A DNA stretch of 64,000 bases from Streptococcus mitis (lineage in GTDB: Bacteria; Bacillota; Bacilli; Lactobacillales; Streptococcaceae): assembly GCF_001281025.1 (NCBI RefSeq), contig NZ_CP012646.1, positions 215,001 through 279,000 on the forward strand, read 5' to 3'. Position 1 is the first letter of the stretch. Each line of letters starts with the position of its first letter. The notes beneath the pieces are model-generated. The model searched no databases and was not told the DNA's origin. It was given only the letters and a program-made list of their open reading frames with translations. This document shows positions 40,507 to 49,915 of this stretch, one piece after another. Made by a program: the position numbers and the translations under genes.

Positions 40507-41493
40507 ATGCCCGTTACGATTAAAGACGTGGCCAAGGCTGCTGGTGTTTCGCCTTCAACCGTAACCCGTGTTATTCAAAACAAATCAACCATTAGCGACG
40601 AAACAAAAAAACGTGTTCGTAAGGCTATGAAGGAGCTCAATTACCACCCCAACCTCAACGCTCGTAGTTTGGTAAGCAGTTATACCCAAGTTATCGGCTT
40701 GGTTCTTCCTGACGACTCAGACGCCTTCTATCAAAATCCTTTCTTCCCATCTGTCCTCCGTGGTATCGCCCAAGTCGCATCTGAAAACCACTATGCCATT
40801 CAGATTGCAACAGGTAAAGATGAAAAAGAGCGCCTTAAAGCGATCTCACAGATGGTTTACGGCAAACGTGTGGATGGTTTAATCTTCCTTTATGCCGAAG
40901 AGGAAGATCCCTTAGTCAAGCTGGTCGCTGATGAGCAGTTTCCCTTCCTCATCCTAGGAAAATCCATTTCACCCTTTATCCCTCTTGTTGACAACGACAA
41001 TGTCCAAGCTGGTTTTGATGCAACCGAATATTTCATCAAAAAAGGCTGCAAACGAATTGCCTTTATCGGAGGTACTAAGCGACTCTTCGTAACACAAGAC
41101 CGTTTAACAGGCTATGAGTCAGCACTCAAACAATACCAACTGCCTATTGACGGAAATTTGACCTATTTTGCAACGGAGTTCTTAGAGGAAAAAGGATATC
41201 AATTTAGTAAACTCCTCTTTCAGCATGATCCTCAGATTGATGCTATCATTACAACTGATAGCCTCCTAGCAGAAGGGGTCTGTGACTATATCGCCCAACA
41301 CCAACTAGATGTTCCTATCCTAAGTTTTGATTCTGTCAATCCCAAACTCAACTTGGCAGCCTATGTCGATATCAATAGTCTAGAACTGGGTCGTGTTTCC
41401 CTTGAAACCATCCTCCAGATTATCAACGATGCTAAAAGCAATAAACAGATTTGTTACCGTCAGTTAATTGCCCACAAAATTATTGAAAAATAA
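40507..41493 (+). CDS. malR: LacI-family maltose operon repressor MalR
   Basis: A 328-residue LacI/GalR repressor. The N-terminal helix-turn-helix is VTIKDVAKAAGVSPSTVTRVI (residues 3-22, hinge at about 55), followed by a periplasmic-binding-like effector domain ending in the family-typical region. It should bind the two AAACGTTTGCG palindromes in the malQ/malX region and release them in the presence of maltose or maltodextrin. TAGGAG precedes the ATG. A perfect terminator follows. Confidence 0.94.
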   Translation: MPVTIKDVAKAAGVSPSTVTRVIQNKSTISDETKKRVRKAMKELNYHPNLNARSLVSSYTQVIGLVLPDDSDAFYQNPFFPSVLRGIAQVASENHYAIQIATGKDEKERLKAISQMVYGKRVDGLIFLYAEEEDPLVKLVADEQFPFLILGKSISPFIPLVDNDNVQAGFDATEYFIKKGCKRIAFIGGTKRLFVTQDRLTGYESALKQYQLPIDGNLTYFATEFLEEKGYQFSKLLFQHDPQIDAIITTDSLLAEGVCDYIAQHQLDVPILSFDSVNPKLNLAAYVDINSLELGRVSLETILQIINDAKSNKQICYRQLIAHKIIEK

Positions 41494-41518
41494 AAACCAG
41501 CTCGAGCTGGTTTTTTTG
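41492..41518 (+). terminator. terminator after malR (bidirectional)
   Basis: Perfect palindrome AAAAACCAGCTCGAGCTGG with flanking T run; also 3' of the convergent YitT-type gene. Confidence 0.85.
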
Positions 41519-41522
41519 GTTA

Positions 41523-42464
41523 CTAATTATCTGTTTCAACGAACCGTCCCAAAATATGAACATTCTCCGAGACAGAGACAAAGGCGCTTGGATCCACCTG
41601 TTTCATAATCTGTTTAAATTCATTAAACTCTGCACGTGTAATGACAGTGATTAAAACTGCCTTTCTTTCGTGATTATAGGTTCCTTCTGCATCGTGAATC
41701 ATGGTTGCTCCGCGGTGCAATTTTTTATGTATTTTTTCAATTACCTTGTCTGGATGATTGGTCACAATCATGGCCTGCATGCGTTTTTGCTTGGTAAAGA
41801 CAGCGTCTGTCACACGGCTAGAGACAAAGATGGTAATCATAGAGTAAAGAGCGTATTTCCAACCAAAGGTCAAGCCTGCTATCAGCATGATGGTCCCATT
41901 TACCAAGAAAGAAATACTACCGACATTCTTACCTGTTTTCTTGCGAATGGTCAGACTGACGATATCCGTCCCACCACTGGAGATATTGTTGCGAAGAGCA
42001 AAACCAATCCCCAAGCCCATGACAACACCCCCAAAAAGGGCATTGATAATCGGATCCTCCGTCAAGGTCGCCACAGGGACAAACTGGATAAAGAAGGAAC
42101 TCATGGATACCGTTATAAAGGTAAAGACCGTGAACTTATGCCCAATCTGATACCAAGCCAAGACCATCAAAGGAAAATTAATAGCGTAAAAGGTCAGCGA
42201 AATCGGAATGTGAAAACCAAACCAGTGATTACTCAAAGCAGAGATAATCTGTGCCAGACCTGTCGCACCACTCGAATACACATGCCCTGGTTGGAAAAAG
42301 AAATTGACGGCTACTGCTGATAGAAAACCATAGACCAAAGAGGCCGAAATCTTCTCATCATATTTTTCCCTAGAGATGCTTTGTAAGACACGTAAAATTT
42401 TTATCTGATGAGCAAAGCGGCGCAGATAATAGCGCCACCGCTTAATTCGTTTTGCTTGTTTCAT
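41523..42464 (-). CDS. YitT family membrane protein
   Basis: A 313-residue protein with five to six N-terminal transmembrane segments (DUF161/YitT-type, about residues 40-215, including [25 protein letters not shown]) and a C-terminal soluble DUF2179-like domain (about 225-310, ending in [11 protein letters not shown]). Function unknown; widespread in Firmicutes. The start overlaps the end of aspS by 23 bp, so expression is coupled to aspS. Confidence 0.85.
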   Translation of the reverse strand: MKQAKRIKRWRYYLRRFAHQIKILRVLQSISREKYDEKISASLVYGFLSAVAVNFFFQPGHVYSSGATGLAQIISALSNHWFGFHIPISLTFYAINFPLMVLAWYQIGHKFTVFTFITVSMSSFFIQFVPVATLTEDPIINALFGGVVMGLGIGFALRNNISSGGTDIVSLTIRKKTGKNVGSISFLVNGTIMLIAGLTFGWKYALYSMITIFVSSRVTDAVFTKQKRMQAMIVTNHPDKVIEKIHKKLHRGATMIHDAEGTYNHERKAVLITVITRAEFNEFKQIMKQVDPSAFVSVSENVHILGRFVETDN

Positions 42465-44205
42465 CTTCTTCTACTTGTAAGCTGAGTTCCTCTAGTTGTT
42501 TGAGAGCTACTGTTGAAGGAGCTTGTGTCATTGGGTCACTTGCCTTATTGTTCTTAGGAAAGGCAATGACTTCACGGATATTTTCTTCTCCAGCAAGCAA
42601 CATAACAAATCGGTCAAGCCCGATAGCCAAGCCACCGTGTGGTGGGAAACCATAGTCCATGGCTTCAAGAAGGAAGCCAAACTGGTCATTTGCTTCTTCA
42701 GCTGAGAAACCAAGAGCCTTGAACATGCGTTCTTGAAGGTCTTTTTGATTGATACGAAGGCTACCACCACCAAGCTCATAACCGTTCAAGACAATATCGT
42801 AAGCAATGGCACGAACCTTAGCCAAATCACCTTCTAATTCGTGAGCTGTCTCTTCCTGTGGAAGGGTGAACGGATGGTGGGCACTCATGTAGCGGCCTTC
42901 TTCTTCAGACCATTCAAACATTGGCCAGTCAACTACCCAAAGGAAGTTAAATTTATCGTTATCAATCAAGCCAAGATCTTTAGCAATACGTCCACGAAGG
43001 GCACCAAGAGTTGCATTGGCCACTTCAAGTGTATCTGCCACAAAGAGAACCAAATCCTTATCCTCAAGCGCAAGCGCTGCTGTCAATTCTGCTTGAATGC
43101 TAGTCAAGAACTTAGCAACTGGTCCGTTTAATTCTCCATCAACTACCTTGACCCAAGCAAGACCTTTGGCACCATATTGTTTGGCTACTTCTGTCATCTT
43201 GTCGATGTCTTTACGTGAATAGTTGTCCGCAGCTCCTTTGACCACAATGGCTTTTACAGCAGGTGCTTCTGAAAAGACTTTGAAGTCAACACCTTTGACC
43301 ACTTCTGTCAAGTCTTGAAGCAACATGTCAAAACGGGTATCTGGCTTGTCAGAACCGTAAAGAGCCATAGCGTCATCGTATTTCATACGAGGGAATGGAA
43401 GCGTCACTTCAATGCCTTTAGTTTCTTTCATGACGCGCGCAATCAAACCTTCTGTGATATCTTGGATTTCTTGCTCAGTAAGGAAGGATGTTTCCAAGTC
43501 GACCTGGGTAAACTCAGGCTGGCGGTCTCCACGCAAGTCCTCATCACGGAAACATTTAACGATTTGGTAGTAACGGTCAAAACCAGCATTCATCAACAAT
43601 TGCTTAGTGATTTGTGGACTTTGAGGAAGCGCGTAAAAATGTCCTTTATTGACACGCGATGGCACCAAGTAGTCACGCGCCCCTTCAGGCGTTGACTTAG
43701 AAAGGAATGGTGTCTCCACATCGATAAACTCGAGCTCATCCAAGTAGTTGCGGATAGAGTGGGTCACCTTGGCACGAAGTTTGAGATTTTCCAACATTTC
43801 TGGACGACGAAGGTCAAGGTAACGGTAACGCAAACGTGTATCGTCATTGGCCTCAATACCATCCTTAATCTCAAATGGGGTTGTCTTAGCTGTATTAAGT
43901 ACTGTCAGAGCTGTCACGTTTAACTCAACCGCACCAGTTGGTAACTTATCATTGGCTTGCTCACGCGCAGCGACCTGTCCAGTCACCTCGATAACAAATT
44001 CGCTACGAAGGCTTTCAGCTGTTGCCATGATCTCTGCAGATACTTTTTCAGGGTTGATAACCAACTGCATGATTCCTTCACGGTCACGAAGGTCGATAAA
44101 GATCAAACCACCAAGGTCACGACGACGGCCAACCCATCCTTTCAAGGTCATTTCTTGTCCGATGTGTTCCTCACGAACACGACCAGCATACATACTACGT
44201 TTCAT
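42442..44205 (-). CDS. aspS: aspartate--tRNA ligase
   Basis: Charges tRNA-Asp. The 587-residue bacterial-type class II synthetase has the N-terminal OB-fold anticodon domain ([22 protein letters not shown]), motif 2 [16 protein letters not shown] (about 217-232), an inserted GAD domain (about 290-400) and motif 3 [13 protein letters not shown] near 530. A ribosome-binding site GAGGAGAGAAA precedes the ATG. The YitT-type gene overlaps its 3' end. Confidence 0.97.
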   Translation of the reverse strand: MKRSMYAGRVREEHIGQEMTLKGWVGRRRDLGGLIFIDLRDREGIMQLVINPEKVSAEIMATAESLRSEFVIEVTGQVAAREQANDKLPTGAVELNVTALTVLNTAKTTPFEIKDGIEANDDTRLRYRYLDLRRPEMLENLKLRAKVTHSIRNYLDELEFIDVETPFLSKSTPEGARDYLVPSRVNKGHFYALPQSPQITKQLLMNAGFDRYYQIVKCFRDEDLRGDRQPEFTQVDLETSFLTEQEIQDITEGLIARVMKETKGIEVTLPFPRMKYDDAMALYGSDKPDTRFDMLLQDLTEVVKGVDFKVFSEAPAVKAIVVKGAADNYSRKDIDKMTEVAKQYGAKGLAWVKVVDGELNGPVAKFLTSIQAELTAALALEDKDLVLFVADTLEVANATLGALRGRIAKDLGLIDNDKFNFLWVVDWPMFEWSEEEGRYMSAHHPFTLPQEETAHELEGDLAKVRAIAYDIVLNGYELGGGSLRINQKDLQERMFKALGFSAEEANDQFGFLLEAMDYGFPPHGGLAIGLDRFVMLLAGEENIREVIAFPKNNKASDPMTQAPSTVALKQLEELSLQVEEDETSKTN

Positions 44206-44330
44206 GTTTTCTCTCCTCTTTTATTCTGTTACTATTTTACCATAAAAGCGCAGGCTCTTCATGAAAATCAGCAGAAAAGTTTGCCTGTCTTTAAAAATCA
44301 AGCGAAGGCCCTAAAAATTAGAGCTAATAC

Positions 44331-44358
44331 AAAAATCCGATGAAGTTCACCGGACTCT
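44331..44358 (-). terminator. terminator after the 76-residue membrane protein
   Basis: Minus-strand TCCGGTGAAC / TTCATCGGA hairpin followed by TTTTT. It closes the module at 44.3-48.3 kb. Confidence 0.6.
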
Positions 44359-44359
44359 T

Positions 44360-44590
44360 TTATTTTGAATTTTTGCCTGCTTTACGCTTTTCAGCGATTT
44401 CAGCTGCCTTTCTAGGCAAGACAATTTCCGTTGTATAAGCTGTCCCAAAACGCCAGATACCGGCAATAGGGGCAAAGACTACTGCTAGATGGCTGTAGAA
44501 GAAATCACCTTTGAAGGCATAAGCTAGCGCCCCGATAATGAAAAACAGAACAACTGCTTGAATCACTGCTAATAAAATTACTCGTTTCAT
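44360..44590 (-). CDS. small hypothetical membrane protein
   Basis: A 76-residue protein with two transmembrane segments (about residues 4-24 and 32-50) and a basic C-terminal tail (RKAAEIAEKRKAGK). GGAGGTCAC precedes the ATG. It is the last gene of the XRE/ABC/CPBP module, 17 bp after the CPBP gene, and is followed by a terminator. No function recognised. Confidence 0.7.
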   Translation of the reverse strand: MKRVILLAVIQAVVLFFIIGALAYAFKGDFFYSHLAVVFAPIAGIWRFGTAYTTEIVLPRKAAEIAEKRKAGKNSK

Positions 44591-44607
44591 GTGACCTCCT
44601 GACTCTA

Positions 44608-45249
44608 TTATAGCATGAGAATCATCAAAAAGGCGACTAAATTATTCAAAGCGTGGAGAGAAATACTATAGACCAAACCTTTTCTACTAATATAAGCCAA
44701 GCCCAAACTAAAACCTAGGCTAAAATAGACAAAAAATTGTTGCACATCACCTGGAAAATGAATCAAGGCAAACAGAGCACTAGATACCAAAAGAAAAATC
44801 AGGGTTTGTTTACTACTGTCCTGCTTAGGAAAGAGGTAGCGTGCTAACATCCCTCTAAAGATCAGTTCTTCTGTCAAAGGAGCAAAAATAACAGTGGCAA
44901 AGAATGAGAAAAGTGGCTGAGTCAAGGTCAGGTCTGTCGCTGTTTGCTGATTTACCGAAGGATCGTTTGGCAAGAAAAATTGAACGACAATAGATAAGAA
45001 CCAAACTAAGGCAGGAAGCCAAATAAATCGGTTAAAACCACTCACTGCAATGCTGACAGGAGTCTTTCGATACCATTTGTAAACATAGTATACATAAACT
45101 CCAGCCAAGGCCACATAGAGTAAGGTAACAGCATAAGCTGAAGCGCCTAGTTTCAAAGCTTCTACAGCCATACTCAGAACGATACCATAGATAAACAGAA
45201 AGGATAGAAAGGCTAGAAGAAACCAGCCAAAATTTTTAAGTAATTTCAT
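44608..45249 (-). CDS. CPBP family intramembrane glutamic endopeptidase
   Basis: A 213-residue multi-pass membrane protein with the CPBP (CAAX protease/bacteriocin-processing) motifs: EELIFRGML (about residues 127-135, catalytic Glu pair), LIHFPGD (about 163-169) and a C-terminal HALNNLVA. Members process peptides or confer self-immunity in bacteriocin loci. It follows the ABC permease by 9 bp in the same operon; AGGAGTTC precedes the ATG. The substrate is unknown. Confidence 0.85.
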   Translation of the reverse strand: MKLLKNFGWFLLAFLSFLFIYGIVLSMAVEALKLGASAYAVTLLYVALAGVYVYYVYKWYRKTPVSIAVSGFNRFIWLPALVWFLSIVVQFFLPNDPSVNQQTATDLTLTQPLFSFFATVIFAPLTEELIFRGMLARYLFPKQDSSKQTLIFLLVSSALFALIHFPGDVQQFFVYFSLGFSLGLAYISRKGLVYSISLHALNNLVAFLMILML

Positions 45250-45258
45250 AAAGAACTC

Positions 45259-45957
45259 CTATCTTGCTTTATAGCTGTTTTTCAATACAAAGAGATTTGC
45301 TATTCCTAACACAAGTACCCAGGCAAGTAACATACCAATATTAGAAAAAGATATTTCCCCACCTTTTTTATTTAAAAGATTTACAATAGGACCGATGAAC
45401 GAATAATCCAACACTTTTTGAGCCGTATCATTTTGAAGAGCAATTATAGGTAAAAAAGAGATAATTAACATAGGGAAGATACTATAAACTTGCGCTTTAG
45501 ATTGAGTATCTGACACTGCACCGATTAGAAGGTTGAGAAAAATAACACTAATAGCTGCTAAGACCAAATAGATAACGTAGGCAAATAAATAACCAGATAC
45601 ATCTACTTTAAGATAGATGGGAAGTACAATCATAGCAAGTAACATTATCAGAATAGGGAGAACAAGCATACTGAAAGTATATTCTGTTGCTGTCACACCA
45701 CTTAGGATGAGTGATTTAAGATTTCGTTTTTCCTTATCTTCTGCCATCATAATCGATACCATATAACCACTTCCCATGCTCAAGACCATCGTCAAACTCA
45801 TAGAAAGGAAATACGTACTCAATTCTCCACTCTTGTTTAAGAACTCATTATATAGAACAGTCGCTCCAAAAGGCATCAATAGAGTCGCCAACAAAGTTGA
45901 ATTGCTGATAAGAACTTGTAATCTTAACCATAGTAGGGCATTTAATTTTCTAAACAT
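45259..45957 (-). CDS. ABC-2 type transporter permease
   Basis: A 232-residue membrane protein with six hydrophobic segments, in ABC-2 style, including SGYMVSIMMAEDKEKRNLKSL, where a cytosolic charged loop follows helix 2. It overlaps the ATPase gene by 8 bp. Together they form a small exporter, probably for a peptide or lipid-like substrate; specificity is not visible. Confidence 0.82.
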   Translation of the reverse strand: MFRKLNALLWLRLQVLISNSTLLATLLMPFGATVLYNEFLNKSGELSTYFLSMSLTMVLSMGSGYMVSIMMAEDKEKRNLKSLILSGVTATEYTFSMLVLPILIMLLAMIVLPIYLKVDVSGYLFAYVIYLVLAAISVIFLNLLIGAVSDTQSKAQVYSIFPMLIISFLPIIALQNDTAQKVLDYSFIGPIVNLLNKKGGEISFSNIGMLLAWVLVLGIANLFVLKNSYKAR

Positions 45958-46774
45958 CTAACTTTTCTCCTGTCAATCTGATAAAGATTTCTTCTAAAGT
46001 TGGCTCACAAGAGTGGACCACCATCAAATCTGTCGTGTCTAAATGTGGCAATTCTTCAAATGGAACGATCTGTTCTCGTCCATCGTTATAAACCACACGT
46101 ACTTTCTTATCCACATGGTACTTCTGGATGATATCTTGCGGACTTCCATACTCTATTAAAGTTCCCTTATTCAAAAGAGATAAGCGATCACAAAGCAGAG
46201 TTGCTTCATTCATATCATGCGTGGTCAGAAAGATAGTTGTCCCCGCCTGCTTTAATTCTTGAAGTAGGGTATGAATCATCTTAGATGTTGTAGGGTCTAA
46301 GCCACTGGTTGGCTCATCTAGAAAGAGAATCTTAGGAGCATTAAGAAGGGCACGAGCCAAGAACATTCGTTGTTTCATTCCAGTAGATAGTTTTTCTGCG
46401 ATAATATCTTTAGCATCTGCCAATCCAACCTGTTGGAGCACCTGAACTACTCTATCTGACTTGAGACCATATAACTTAGCATAGATGAGAAGATTTTTGT
46501 AAAGACTCATCTTTTCATAAAAACCACTGCCATCACTAACAATACCAATTTGTTCCAAATCATTTGAGGTTAAATCTTGAGAATTCTTGCCTAACAAAAC
46601 TGTTTTACCTTGATCTGCAGCCAACTGACCTGTCAAGACATTGATCATGGTTGTTTTACCTGAGCCAGAAGGACCAAGAAAACCAAAGATTTCGCCCTCC
46701 TTAATCTCAAAAGAAATCTGGTGAAGAGCTTTTTTGCTCCCAAAACTTTTGCTTACATTTTCAACACGAATCAT
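45950..46774 (-). CDS. ABC transporter ATP-binding protein
   Basis: A 274-residue ATPase with Walker A GPSGSGKTT (about residues 35-43), signature LSTGMKQRMFLAR (about 131-143), Walker B ILFLDEPTSGLD and H-loop THD. The C-terminal extension of about 70 residues is typical of ABC-2 exporters such as those for antibiotics and bacteriocins. AAAGGAGTTTCT precedes the ATG. Coupled to the permease downstream. Confidence 0.92.
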   Translation of the reverse strand: MIRVENVSKSFGSKKALHQISFEIKEGEIFGFLGPSGSGKTTMINVLTGQLAADQGKTVLLGKNSQDLTSNDLEQIGIVSDGSGFYEKMSLYKNLLIYAKLYGLKSDRVVQVLQQVGLADAKDIIAEKLSTGMKQRMFLARALLNAPKILFLDEPTSGLDPTTSKMIHTLLQELKQAGTTIFLTTHDMNEATLLCDRLSLLNKGTLIEYGSPQDIIQKYHVDKKVRVVYNDGREQIVPFEELPHLDTTDLMVVHSCEPTLEEIFIRLTGEKLDV

Positions 46775-46784
46775 AGAAACTCCT

Positions 46785-47525
46785 TTATTTGAAATAGCGT
46801 TTTACCATAGGTAACTGCATCACATTAATATAAACATGGATAGCTCCGACAAGCAAGAAAGCTAGTAGCTGAATCTCTCCTGTCAGTAAAGAAAAGAGAG
46901 CAATTAGAAAGTAGAGACCTGGCAAGACATACTGATTTAATTGGAATAAAATCCGAAAACTCTGTTCCAAATTAGCCTTGCGCTCCCCTTCATCGTAAGA
47001 ATCGAAATGCTCTAAGATATCCTTTGGTGTAGAGAAAAATACCAAATCAAACTGACGAACAATCGCAATGGTCTTAAAAAGATATTTTTGAACACTGAAA
47101 ATCAGCACTAATGCCAAAAAAGAAAGAGGTAAGGTTATATGGCTTCCATTTAGTACAACCATTTCACTTGCTGAAATGAAGAGAGCTAATAAAATCGCTA
47201 CACTTGCAATATTAAAAGCAATGGTTCCAAACTCGAGATTCCGATACATTTGCACATAATAGGTTTCATTCAGATCATCATCCATTTCCTCTTGATACAA
47301 GGAATGAAATTTTCTGCTTTTCTTTAGGAAATTGAAAGTCAAAAAAAGAATAATGACGGCTAGTAGTAAGCTGATAGCTGATAGCCATGGTATCAAGGGT
47401 TTTACATCTAACATAATTCCGTTGGATTCGGCACGTGCCTTAAACATCCCTACAAACATGCCCAAGAAACCTCCCAAGACAATAGACATCAAAAATAACA
47501 ATCCACCTTTCTTTTTCTTTTTCAT
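46785..47525 (-). CDS. DUF3169-like membrane protein
   Basis: A 246-residue protein with a poly-Lys N-terminus and about six transmembrane segments in three pairs, separated by a charged loop (YQEEMDDDLNETYYVQMYRNLE). This resembles DUF3169 proteins that accompany XRE regulators and ABC exporters in Firmicutes. The second of two ATGs is preferred because AAGGAG is 7 bases upstream; the first overlaps the preceding stop as ATGA. Function unknown. Confidence 0.7.
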   Translation of the reverse strand: MKKKKKGGLLFLMSIVLGGFLGMFVGMFKARAESNGIMLDVKPLIPWLSAISLLLAVIILFLTFNFLKKSRKFHSLYQEEMDDDLNETYYVQMYRNLEFGTIAFNIASVAILLALFISASEMVVLNGSHITLPLSFLALVLIFSVQKYLFKTIAIVRQFDLVFFSTPKDILEHFDSYDEGERKANLEQSFRILFQLNQYVLPGLYFLIALFSLLTGEIQLLAFLLVGAIHVYINVMQLPMVKRYFK

Positions 47526-47527
47526 AT

Positions 47528-47728
47528 TCATTCTCCTTTTTCACTTGCTAAATTGTTTGCTTTCTTTTCAATCCAGTCAACGACTGGGATAAGAGCAAAG
47601 TAGGCCCAAATAAATTGGTCACTTTGATAGGGACTAAACCAACCTAAGTCTATCCCAATCAGTAGAAATACGCTGACTAATAGAGCTATGGCCACTACAT
47701 AATAAATCACTTTATACTTGTTCATCAC
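47528..47728 (-). CDS. small two-TM membrane protein
   Basis: A 66-residue protein with two transmembrane segments (about residues 7-27 and 38-52) and a charged tail. Its ATG overlaps the stop of the XRE regulator (ATGA). Such XRE-plus-small-TM pairs are common; the membrane protein may modulate the regulator. No function assigned. Confidence 0.7.
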   Translation of the reverse strand: MMNKYKVIYYVVAIALLVSVFLLIGIDLGWFSPYQSDQFIWAYFALIPVVDWIEKKANNLASEKGE

Positions 47729-47931
47729 TCATCCTCCTCCAAGCGAAATACCGATTCGACTGTTTCGTTGAAAATGTGAGATATTTTCAGGGCAATGATA
47801 ATGGATGGGGTGTACTCATCCCGTTCTAGTAGGCTAATGGTCTGTCTGGAAACCCCTGCCAGTTTGGCTAGGTCGGTTTGATTGAGACTATCGCGAGCCC
47901 GAAGCTCTTTTAGACGATTTTTTAGTTGCAT
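47725..47931 (-). CDS. XRE family transcriptional regulator
   Basis: A 68-residue single-domain Cro/CI-type protein: NRLKELRARDSLNQTDLAKL then AGVSRQTISLLERDEYTPS is a complete helix-turn-helix (about residues 4-45), with a short C-terminal acidic segment. ATG at 47931 has AGGTG six bases upstream; a GTG three codons earlier is possible. It probably controls the downstream ABC module and possibly the promoter bearing the inverted repeat at 48311-48336. Confidence 0.88.
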   Translation of the reverse strand: MQLKNRLKELRARDSLNQTDLAKLAGVSRQTISLLERDEYTPSIIIALKISHIFNETVESVFRLEEDE

Positions 47932-47940
47932 GTTACACAC

Positions 47941-48252
47941 CTACTCTCCGTCAAATTCAACGGTTTGGATATCCTCAATACGTTGCAACTTGAATTTTTC
48001 TTTCCCCTCTTTATCAACACTACGTAGTTTGACCCATTCCTCATCAACATCCACAACTTCCCATAAAGATGTTCCAAACACTTGTCCAACGATTGTTGGA
48101 TTTTTCCCAATTAATTCTTGCAATAATCTTGACATTTCTATATTTCCTTTCTCTTTTCGCTCAAGCTTTTTGATTTTATTCTCTAGTTTCTTGATTTTTT
48201 TAGAATTATTAGAATAAAAGAAAATCATAAATAGTATAAATACTACCCACAT
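47941..48252 (-). CDS. hypothetical protein: one TM segment, coiled coil, C-terminal small domain
   Basis: A 103-residue protein starting MWVVFILFMIFFY (one transmembrane segment), then a highly charged predicted coiled coil (SKKIKKLENKIKKLERKEK), then a compact domain LIGKNPTIVGQVFGTSLWEVV..FKLQRIEDIQTVEF that looks SH3-like. The second of two adjacent ATGs is chosen since AAGGAG lies five bases upstream. A longer frame reaching into hisS is rejected. First gene of the module, 9 bp before the XRE gene. Confidence 0.65.
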   Translation of the reverse strand: MWVVFILFMIFFYSNNSKKIKKLENKIKKLERKEKGNIEMSRLLQELIGKNPTIVGQVFGTSLWEVVDVDEEWVKLRSVDKEGKEKFKLQRIEDIQTVEFDGE

Positions 48253-48291
48253 CATAGCTCCTTTCTGCTTTCTATTTCTTAACTTGAATTT

Positions 48292-48320
48292 ATTGTAACA
48301 CATCTTTTTCTTTTTGACAA
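48292..48320 (-). promoter_or_regulatory. promoter of the XRE/ABC module
   Basis: Minus-strand TTGTCA (48315-48320), 17 nt, TACAAT (48292-48297) preceded by TG one base upstream. The -35 lies in an inverted repeat. Confidence 0.75.
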
Positions 48321-48336
48321 GCATATTTGTCAAAAA
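48311..48336. promoter_or_regulatory. inverted repeat, likely operator
   Basis: Perfect 10-bp arms TTTTTGACAA and TTGTCAAAAA separated by 6 bp, covering the -35 element of the module promoter. Suggests repressor binding, most simply by the XRE protein encoded in the operon (inference). Confidence 0.6.
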
Positions 48337-48360
48337 GTTTACGATTTTTGTCATTTTGCA

Positions 48361-48391
48361 AAAGAAAAAGGTCAGGAGTGGGTTCCTGACC
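48361..48391 (-). terminator. terminator after hisS
   Basis: Perfect 8-bp arms GGTCAGGA / TCCTGACC followed by TTTTTCTTTT on the minus strand. Confidence 0.88.
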
Positions 48392-48404
48392 AGTTTATCT
48401 ATCA

Positions 48405-49685
48405 TTAAAATCCTAGTTTTTCAAAGATTTCTGAGAAGTTTTGGCTGATTGCCTCAAGTGACACTTGCACTTCTTCTCGGGTTTGGTTGTTCTTGACCGT
48501 TACTTGTCCGCTTTCGACTTCGCTCTCTCCTAGGGTGATGAGGATCTTAGCCGCAAAGACATCGGCTGACTTGAATTGAGCTTTGAGCTTACGGTTGAGG
48601 TAATCACGCTCTGCTTTGAAACCTTGTTGGCGAAGGGCTTGTACTAGTTCTAGAGCTTTGACATTTGCTCCATCACCCAAGACTGCGATATAGACATCTA
48701 GGGCGTTTTCGATAGGGAGGGCCACACCTTGCTTTTCAAGAATGAGAAGCAGGCGCTCTACACCAAGTCCAAAACCAAATCCAGCAGTTTCAGGGCCTCC
48801 AAAGTAAGAAACCAAACCATCGTAACGGCCACCCGCACAGACTGTCAGGTCATTGCCCTCAATTTCAGTGATAAACTCGAAAATAGTGTGATTGTAGTAG
48901 TCCAGACCACGCACCATATTGGTATCGATGATATAGTCTACTCCAAGATTTTCCAACATCTGACGCACAGCATCAAAATGAGCTTGGCTTTCTTCATCAA
49001 GGAAGTCCAAGATAGAAGGCGCATTCTCTACTGCTACCTTGTCTTCTTTTTCCTTAGAGTCCAAGACACGGAGAGGATTTTCCTCCAAACGGCGTTGGCT
49101 ATCCTTAGACAAGGTCTCCTTGAGCGGTGTCAAATAGTCAATCAAGGCTTGACGGTAGGCCGCACGGCTCTCAGGATTTCCAAGAGTGTTGAGGTGCAAT
49201 TTGACACCTTGAATACCGATTTCTTTCAAGAAATGGGCTGCCATCGCGATGGTTTCCACATCGGTAGCTGGATTGCTAGATCCAAAACACTCAACACCAA
49301 TCTGGTGGAACTGGCGCAAACGCCCTGCCTGTGGACGCTCATAGCGGAACATAGGGCCCATGTAGTAGAACTTGCTTGGCTTTTGCACTTCTGGGGCGAA
49401 GAGTTTATTTTCCACATAGGAACGAACAACAGGCGCAGTTCCTTCTGGACGGAGGGTGATATGACGGTCACCCTTGTCATAGAAATCGTACATTTCCTTG
49501 GTTACGATATCCGTTGTATCTCCGACAGAGCGACTGATGACCTCGTAATGCTCAAAAATAGGCGTACGCACTTCTGCATAGTTATAACGCTTGAAAATCT
49601 CACGGGCAAAGCCCTCAACGTACTGCCATTTGGCAGACTCAGCAGGTAAAATATCCTGTGTTCCTTTTGGTTTTTGTAATTTCAT
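48405..49685 (-). CDS. hisS: histidine--tRNA ligase
   Basis: Charges tRNA-His. The 426-residue class II synthetase shows [16 protein letters not shown] (motif 2 region, about 77-92), [13 protein letters not shown] (histidine A motif, about 281-293) and a C-terminal HGTP anticodon domain ([19 protein letters not shown] onward). It has its own terminator. No T-box leader is visible. A BOX element lies about 80 bp upstream. Confidence 0.97.
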   Translation of the reverse strand: MKLQKPKGTQDILPAESAKWQYVEGFAREIFKRYNYAEVRTPIFEHYEVISRSVGDTTDIVTKEMYDFYDKGDRHITLRPEGTAPVVRSYVENKLFAPEVQKPSKFYYMGPMFRYERPQAGRLRQFHQIGVECFGSSNPATDVETIAMAAHFLKEIGIQGVKLHLNTLGNPESRAAYRQALIDYLTPLKETLSKDSQRRLEENPLRVLDSKEKEDKVAVENAPSILDFLDEESQAHFDAVRQMLENLGVDYIIDTNMVRGLDYYNHTIFEFITEIEGNDLTVCAGGRYDGLVSYFGGPETAGFGFGLGVERLLLILEKQGVALPIENALDVYIAVLGDGANVKALELVQALRQQGFKAERDYLNRKLKAQFKSADVFAAKILITLGESEVESGQVTVKNNQTREEVQVSLEAISQNFSEIFEKLGF

Positions 49686-49764
49686 AGGGAATCCTCTTTA
49701 AACTTAATAGTCTTATTTTACCATAAATAGAGGGATTAAAACAGTAAGAAAAAAATTAGGATTT

Positions 49765-49915
49765 ATACTCAATGAAAATCAAAAAGCAAACTAGGAAGTT
49801 AGCCGCAGGTTGCTCAAAACAGTGTTTTGAGGTTGTGGATAGAACTGACGAAGTCAGTAACCATATCTACGGTAAGGCGACGTTGACGTGGTTTGAAGAG
49901 ATTTTCGAAGAGTAT
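49765..49915. repeat. BOX element with one boxB module
   Basis: Runs ATACTCAATGAAAATC (boxC end) - GCTCAAAACAGTGTTTTGAG with AACTGACGAAGTCAGT (boxB) - TACGGTAAGGCGACG (boxA) to TTCGAAGAGTAT. The boxA edge touches the stop codon of the MFS gene. Confidence 0.92.

Noticed and set aside
41670..42320. Open frame of 216 codons antisense to the YitT-type gene
   Set aside because: Overlaps a clear membrane protein gene completely; no start signals.
48729..49649. Open frame of 306 codons antisense to hisS
   Set aside because: Shadow of a highly conserved gene; no ribosome-binding site and no recognisable protein features.
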